The notes beneath the pieces are model-generated. The model ran no database searches. It was not told where the DNA came from and worked only from the letters and a program-made list of their open reading frames with translations. A DNA stretch of 64,000 nt, taken from contig JACDEI010000009.1 of assembly GCA_013816485.1 (NCBI GenBank), forward strand, positions 1 through 64,000, in the 5' to 3' direction. The translations under genes and the position numbers were made by a program. This document shows positions 59,896-64,000 of this stretch, in pieces. Source of the stretch: Planctomycetota bacterium (lineage in GTDB: Bacteria > Planctomycetota > UBA11346). Positions within the stretch are counted from its first letter, which is position 1. Each line of letters begins with the position of its first letter.

Positions 59896-60840
59896 TCACA
59901 CATCGCACACCCGCGCCGCGTGGCGCAGGGCTTTGACCTTGTCCGGCCACGTCGGAATGAACTCCTGGCCGACGAAACCTTTGTACCCGGTGGCGAGGAT
60001 CGCCTTCATCACTGCCGGATAATTGATTTCCTGCGTATCGTCGAGTTCGCCGCGTCCAGGCACGCCGGCGGTGTGGTAGTGGCCGACGTATTCGTGGTAC
60101 TGCTTGATGCGGGTGATGACGTCGCCCTGCATGATCTGCGTGTGGTAGATGTCGAAGAGGATCTTCATGCGTGGGCTGCCGACCTGCTTGCAGATCTCGA
60201 CCGCGAACTCGATACGGTCGGCCTGGTAGTCGGGATGGCCCTTCATGTTCTCATTCACGCGGCTGTTGAGCACTTCCATGCAGATGGTGATGCCCTTCTG
60301 CTCGGCGAGGCCGACCACCTGCTTGATACCGGCGACGCAGTTCTTGATCCCTTCCTCATCGCTGATGCCTTCGCGCATGCCGGAGAAGGTGATGACGTTG
60401 GGGCATCCGAACGCTGCCGAGCGTTCGATCTGCTCGCTGATCTTCTGCACGCACATCTGATGGTTCTCGACGTGGTTGAAGCCTTTGACGAAACCATGGC
60501 TGCCGGCGATGGCACAGGTGAGGCCCGCTTCTTTCAGCATCGGCCAGTGTTTGGGATCGACCAGTTCGACCGATTTGAATCCGAGCTGGGCTGCGGCCTT
60601 GGCCAGCGTGACGGTCTCCATCGGGTTGAAACACCAGCCGACCACCGACTGATTGATCCGACCGTTGGTGATGCGCCAGGTGGATTCATCGGGCGTGGTG
60701 GTCGCAGGTACCGCCGCGTTGGTGGCCCGCGTCGTGCTGTCGGTACATCCGGCGCTGAGCAACGCAGCGCCACCCAGGGCGCCGCCCAGCAGCGTGCGAC
60801 GGGACAGGGCGGGAGAAACGGCGGATGTTGCGGTGCGCAT
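59896..60840 (-). CDS. Tat-exported lipoprotein TIM-barrel isomerase (hydroxypyruvate isomerase-like)
   Basis: 314 residues from the ATG at 60840, preceded by GGAGG four bases away. The head ALSRRTLLGGALGGAALLSA ends in GC, giving both a twin-arginine and a lipobox look. The body is an AP-endonuclease-2/sugar isomerase TIM barrel: AAQLGFKSVELVDPKHWPML, ITICMEVLNSRVN, MKILFDIYHTQIMQGDV, HYHTAGVPGRGELDDTQEIN and KGFVGQEFIPT. The Glu, Asp, His and Glu residues suit a divalent metal site as in hydroxypyruvate isomerase. Likely to act on a sugar acid or keto-sugar outside the membrane, consistent with the DUF1080 neighbour. Confidence 0.9.
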   Translation of the reverse strand: MRTATSAVSPALSRRTLLGGALGGAALLSAGCTDSTTRATNAAVPATTTPDESTWRITNGRINQSVVGWCFNPMETVTLAKAAAQLGFKSVELVDPKHWPMLKEAGLTCAIAGSHGFVKGFNHVENHQMCVQKISEQIERSAAFGCPNVITFSGMREGISDEEGIKNCVAGIKQVVGLAEQKGITICMEVLNSRVNENMKGHPDYQADRIEFAVEICKQVGSPRMKILFDIYHTQIMQGDVITRIKQYHEYVGHYHTAGVPGRGELDDTQEINYPAVMKAILATGYKGFVGQEFIPTWPDKVKALRHAARVCDV

Positions 60841-60932
60841 GAGGCCTCCAAGGTCGGGGGTGCACACCGTGTGCCGTCTCGTTTCGCGAGGCAAGCGCTT
60901 GCCGCCGCTCCGCCAGGAAGACCCTGGGACAC

Positions 60933-61493
60933 ATGGCCGCCGGTTCCTCCACTATCGCCCTGCGCGTCACCGCCCGGCGCATCGCGATCGTCCGCCAGGA
61001 CCGCACTGCCGGCCAGGATCGCGCCGCCCGCAGCCGCTGGGAGATGGTCGGGCACCTCGACCGCGCCAAGGCCTTGGCCGGCGCGGATCTGACACCCGCG
61101 ATCGTCCAACGCCTGAGCCCAGGCGAAGCCATGCAGGCACGCATCGCCCTCGAACGCTGGCGCGCGGAGCAGGCGCAGGAGGCCCGCCGTGGCGCGATGG
61201 CGCAGGCCGCCGCCGACCTCGATCGCCTTGCCGCGTTGTTCGCCGCCGAGGAACTGACCGCCAGCGACCTAATGGCCGCGGTCGAACAGGTACGCCTGCG
61301 CACGGTGATCACCGCCTGGGAATCGCTGGGCGTCGCCCTGCGCGACCGCGCCCGCCGCCATGGCCTGGAACACCTCTTCACCCCCGCGCCGCGTCAGCCA
61401 TTGTCGGACGAGGATCCGGTGGTGATTGCGAGTGACGAGAACGAGACGCAGACGCTTAGCGAACGGGATGCGGAGCGGTTGAGAAGAGAGTGA
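60933..61493 (+). CDS. Hypothetical Ala/Arg-rich helical protein
   Basis: 186 residues. Strongly helical, charged (RQDRTAGQDRAARSRWEMVG; LERWRAEQAQEARRGAMAQA) with an acidic C-terminus (SDEDPVVIASDENETQTLSE). No domain recognised. No good ribosome binding site. It lies 92 bases after the isomerase start, divergent, and convergent with the gene at 61498. Codon use looks like its neighbours, so it is probably real but unplaced. Confidence 0.5.
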   Translation: MAAGSSTIALRVTARRIAIVRQDRTAGQDRAARSRWEMVGHLDRAKALAGADLTPAIVQRLSPGEAMQARIALERWRAEQAQEARRGAMAQAAADLDRLAALFAAEELTASDLMAAVEQVRLRTVITAWESLGVALRDRARRHGLEHLFTPAPRQPLSDEDPVVIASDENETQTLSERDAERLRRE

Positions 61494-61497
61494 AACC

Positions 61498-61974
61498 TCA
61501 ACCGGGCAGCCAGCCGTCACGCAGGAGCTTCCGCTCCTTCGCCGACTCGCCGAAAATCCGTCCATGATGGAACATTCCCAGGTAGGCCACGTAGCTGTCG
61601 CCTTTGCCGATCTCTCGCATCTGCCCAGGAACCAGGTCCTCAGCTGACGTGTCACCGGCGATGAAGATGTTGTCGAGCTCTGCGATCTTCAATTTCTTGC
61701 AACGTGCGATCAGGACCTCCTTCTCCAGTTCGTAAAGGCCGATATCCGGCTGTGGCAGGGCGAAAAAATCTGTGGGATTGGTCGGCTTGGGTGACCACAG
61801 ACGCAGGAAATAGTCCTCCTCCACAAAGTTGAGGCCGAATAGTTCGCCGAGCCCGGAGTTGAAGACGTCCGCATCGGCCTCGTCATCGCCGCTGAAGTCC
61901 ACTTCCCGGAACAACAGGCCCTGTACTTCGGCGGGTGTCGCTTTGGCGGCAAAGACAGAGGTGATGCCTTCCAT
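61498..61974 (-). CDS. Hypothetical protein, 158 residues
   Basis: From the ATG at 61974, which has AGGAG nine bases ahead (a longer frame to 62034 lacks one). Mixed alpha/beta composition with LFREVDFSGDDEADADVFNS near the N-terminus and MREIGKGDSYVAYLGMFHHG near the end. No signal peptide. No family recognised. It is four bases from the convergent 60933 gene and lies upstream of the metal permease genes on the same strand. Confidence 0.55.
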   Translation of the reverse strand: MEGITSVFAAKATPAEVQGLLFREVDFSGDDEADADVFNSGLGELFGLNFVEEDYFLRLWSPKPTNPTDFFALPQPDIGLYELEKEVLIARCKKLKIAELDNIFIAGDTSAEDLVPGQMREIGKGDSYVAYLGMFHHGRIFGESAKERKLLRDGWLPG

Positions 61975-62116
61975 CGCTGATTCTCCTGACGGTCGTGCGT
62001 GCGGCAGTAGAGCATGTGAGGTTGCTGCCGCCACTCTTTGGTCAGGGTGGAAGCGTCCACGGCTTCTTCGGGGTGCCCCTGCGGGGATCAGAACAGATCA
62101 GGCTCCTACAACGATT

Positions 62117-63028
62117 TCAGTGCCGATGCCCCGGTACCTCACAATGTTCCTCGCTCTCCTCCTGGTGATGATGCACCGGACGCAGGAACCACCGTAGCAA
62201 GCCGTGTCGTGGGCCGATGACGCACGACACCGCGAAGCCTGCGCCGAGCACCAGCACCATCGCCGGACCTGAGGCCAAGCCCGCCTGGACGCTGACCCAC
62301 AAGCCGATGAGCGCGCCGCTTACCGCATAGATCGCGGCGAACGCCAGCATGCGGCCCCAGCGGTCGCACCACAGGTACGCCGTCACCGCCGGCAGCATGA
62401 ACAGGCCGAGCGCGAGCACGCCACCGAGCGCGTGCAGTGCCGCCACCAGGTTGAGCACCACCAGCGCCAGCAATCCCAGGTGCGTCACCGTGCTGCGGCC
62501 GCCGCTCGCGCGGTGATAAGCGGGGTCGAAACACTCCAACAAGATGCTGCGGTAAAAGACGGCAAAGATCGTGATCGTCAGGGTGCTGACGCCGGCGGCG
62601 AGCCACAGGTCCTGCGGTCCGACCGCGAGAATGTTGCCGAACAAAAAGTGCAGCAGATCGATCGGCGTGCCGGCCTTGCTCACCAGCGCCACACCCAAAC
62701 CGAACAAGGTGATGAACAACGCGGCGAAGGCGGCGTCTTCTTTCACGCGTGTCAGGCGGCTGATCAATCCACTCGCCATCGCGGTGACCAAACCGGCGGT
62801 GAGTCCACCGACCAACAACGCCGGCAGGCTGGTGCCGACCATCAGCCAGGCGATGCCGACACCCGGCAGCAGTGAATGCGCGAGTGCATCGCCCATCAGC
62901 GACAACCGCCGCACCACCAACACGCAGCCAAGCATGCTCGCGCTGACGCCGAGCAGCACGCACAGCAATGCCGCGCGCCACAGGAAGCGGTTCTCCGGCG
63001 CGATAAGCGTGGCGAGCCAGTCGCTCAT
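62117..63028 (-). CDS. Metal ABC transporter permease (ZnuB/MntC family)
   Basis: 303 residues from the ATG at 63028; the open frame reaches 63202 but that part comes from the nested inverted repeat. Membrane helices of the ABC-3 fold: WRAALLCVLLGVSASMLGCV, VVRRLSLMGDALAHSLLPGV (the ATPase coupling region), GALIGLWVSVQAGL. The C-terminus is His-rich (HHHQEESEEHCEVPGHRH, the last residues), perhaps a metal sensor or ligand tail. It should import zinc, manganese or iron with the ATPase encoded upstream (63456 onward). Confidence 0.94.
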   Translation of the reverse strand: MSDWLATLIAPENRFLWRAALLCVLLGVSASMLGCVLVVRRLSLMGDALAHSLLPGVGIAWLMVGTSLPALLVGGLTAGLVTAMASGLISRLTRVKEDAAFAALFITLFGLGVALVSKAGTPIDLLHFLFGNILAVGPQDLWLAAGVSTLTITIFAVFYRSILLECFDPAYHRASGGRSTVTHLGLLALVVLNLVAALHALGGVLALGLFMLPAVTAYLWCDRWGRMLAFAAIYAVSGALIGLWVSVQAGLASGPAMVLVLGAGFAVSCVIGPRHGLLRWFLRPVHHHQEESEEHCEVPGHRH

Positions 63029-63053
63029 GGTGTTCTCACCGCGACATCGAACA

Positions 63054-63075
63054 CAGAGGACCAGAGCACCAGAGG
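63054..63075. repeat. Octamer repeat arm (ACCAGAGC), left
   Basis: CAGAGGACCAGAGCACCAGA on the plus strand, three octamer-spaced units. Its complement arm is at 63409-63438, about 330 bases away, so the two bracket the nested hairpin at 63169-63313. Confidence 0.8.
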
Positions 63076-63168
63076 AGCGGACGGTATCTTCGCCGAGAGA
63101 AAGCCCTCGGTTTGTCCAGGAATATTGGCCGTCACTCGGCTGTCGCCGCCCCGCCGGGGCGGCATGGG

Positions 63169-63313
63169 AATAGCCCGGCACTTCAGTGCCGGGAGCGTGC
63201 ATCGATCTTTGCAGAGTCCCGGAGGGACGGCTGAACTTTTGTGCGGTTCAGCCGTCCCTCCGGGACTATGGTCGTGGGTATCGCTGTTCCCGGCACTGAA
63301 GTGCCGGGCTATT
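63169..63313. repeat. Nested inverted repeat, large structured element
   Basis: The outer arms 63169-63193 (AATAGCCCGGCACTTCAGTG..) and 63288-63313 are nearly exact complements. The inner arms 63215-63236 (AGTCCCGGAGGGACGGCTGA..) and 63246-63267 are perfect complements over 22 bases around a nine-base loop. The outer arms are themselves palindromic (CCGGCACT-TC-AGTGCCGG). It is non-coding, lying between the permease and its ATPase gene, and could be an RNA structure or a MITE-like relic. Confidence 0.93.
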
Positions 63314-63408
63314 GCCAAGTCATCCCTGCGGGACGCCCGAGATGGACGAGGGCCAGCTCTGCCGCCGAGGCGGGCAACCACGGGACGGTTCGGCCGATTC
63401 CCCGCAGT

Positions 63409-63438
63409 TCTGCTCTGGTGTTCTGGTGCTCTGTGCTC
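63409..63438. repeat. Octamer repeat arm, right
   Basis: TCTGCTCTGGTGTTCTGGTG and on to CTCTGTGCTC; complement of 63054-63075. See that entry. Confidence 0.8.
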
Positions 63439-63455
63439 TACCCGTTTCTCTCTAC

Positions 63456-64000
63456 TCATGGCGCGGCCTTCCGCGCCATCGGCTTCACCCGTGGATCCTT
63501 GAGCGACAGGCCGAGGGCCGGAGCGGGCGCGGGTTTCGGCACCGCCACCATCGAACGTTCGGAGGCGTAGCTGGCGCCGTAGGCGCGCGTGAGGTTGCGT
63601 GGGTTCAGCACTTCGGCGGTCGGCCCCGCGGCAATCAGGCTCGCGCGCACCAGCAGGGCCTGCGGGAAATACCGCCGCGCCAGATCGAGATCATGCACCA
63701 CCGTCACCACCAGCCGTCCGGCTTTCGCCCAGGTCTGCAAACGCCGCACGAGGTCGGCAGACGAACTCGGATCGAGTCCGGCGAATGGCTCATCGAGCAG
63801 GAAAATGTCCGCGCCACTCGCCACCGCACGCGCAAGAAAAGTGCGTTGCTGTTGTCCACCAGACAGCGCAGCGATCTGACGATCGGCGAGCCATTCCAGA
63901 CCCATCTCGGTGATCGCAGCGTCGACCGCGGCGTGATCTTCGGTGCGGAAACCACGGAAGGGACCGAGCACCTGGTAACGTCCCATCGCCACCACGTCGC
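63456..64000 (-). CDS. Metal ABC transporter ATPase (ZnuC/MntB-like), 5' end outside the window
   Basis: About 180 C-terminal residues seen. The signature LSGGQQQRTFLARAVASGAD, Walker B IFLLDEPFAGLDPSS and the H-loop VVTVVHDLDLARRYF are intact. Walker A is beyond position 64000. DEPFAGLD and the ALSGGQQQR form match the Mn/Zn ATPase family. The reading frame stays open to the window edge (codons before the first Met at 63986 are readable). The 427-base gap to the permease gene carries the nested repeat, unusual for an ABC operon. Confidence 0.93.
   Translation of the reverse strand, partial: DVVAMGRYQVLGPFRGFRTEDHAAVDAAITEMGLEWLADRQIAALSGGQQQRTFLARAVASGADIFLLDEPFAGLDPSSSADLVRRLQTWAKAGRLVVTVVHDLDLARRYFPQALLVRASLIAAGPTAEVLNPRNLTRAYGASYASERSMVAVPKPAPAPALGLSLKDPRVKPMARKAAP

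Noticed and set aside
1-64000. Prophage or integrative element
   Set aside because: No integrase, transposase, phage structural gene or attachment-site pair was found; the repeats alone do not show one.

Overview
The window is a GC-rich bacterial chromosome segment. It has no rRNA genes, integrases, transposases or phage genes. The gene content points to the PVC superphylum, most likely Planctomycetota, with Verrucomicrobiota or Lentisphaerota as alternatives. The evidence is a DUF1549/DUF1553 - DUF1501 - PSCyt-type cytochrome cluster, two DUF1080 proteins, Tat/lipobox TIM-barrel sugar isomerases, prepilins with a FADGHV-like tail motif, and a pilus-like cluster whose order resembles the Akkermansia Amuc_1098-1101 locus. 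The phylum call is inference from gene families; no marker-gene tree could be made.

Region 1 (0-23 kb) is mostly envelope and pilus machinery. A lipoprotein and tRNA-Ser(UGA) come first. Then follow a PilM-like protein with a membrane-anchored C-terminal extension, two single-span membrane proteins, a strong terminator, three tandem overlapping secretin paralogues, lysS, an exbB-exbD-exbD set, two tandem prepilin paralogues, a PilT-type ATPase (minus strand) and an FHA-GAF-AAA+-Fis protein whose AAA+ module has lost its key sigma-54 residues. No PilB/GspE, PilC/GspF or prepilin peptidase is visible.

Region 2 (23-38 kb, minus strand) holds an MsbA-like exporter, an AraC regulator and a urea acquisition/urease locus. 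In transcription order the locus reads urtA-B-C-D-E, ureD, ureAB fusion, ureC, ureF, a PIN/RHH toxin-antitoxin pair, ureG. No ureE is present; UreG carries a His-rich N-terminus instead. Imported urea would be split to ammonia and CO2 by the encoded enzyme.

Region 3 (38-53 kb) carries a second toxin-antitoxin pair, a porin-like protein, trpE, a Ser/Thr kinase with an extracytoplasmic domain, tmk, uppP, a glycosyltransferase, a GH5-like secreted enzyme, an M48 lipoprotein protease, an unlisted 54-residue membrane peptide, and a divergent AraC regulator/cupin pair.

Region 4 (53-64 kb) is the PVC-type degradative set: DUF1080, DUF1549/1553, DUF1501, a CxxCH plus leucine-rich-repeat protein, a second DUF1080, a TIM-barrel isomerase, two unknown genes, and a metal ABC permease with the start of its ATPase, which is cut by the window edge.

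The most unusual structural feature is a set of intergenic inverted repeats whose arms are tandem 7-mer or 8-mer arrays. The repeat word differs between most loci (GTCCGAT, GTCCGGA, AGCTACG, GTGCGAG, CGCAGAGC, CCGGAGGA). Together with palindromic repeat families they sit between, and sometimes inside the 5' ends of, genes. Three lie in the urt-ureD stretch.
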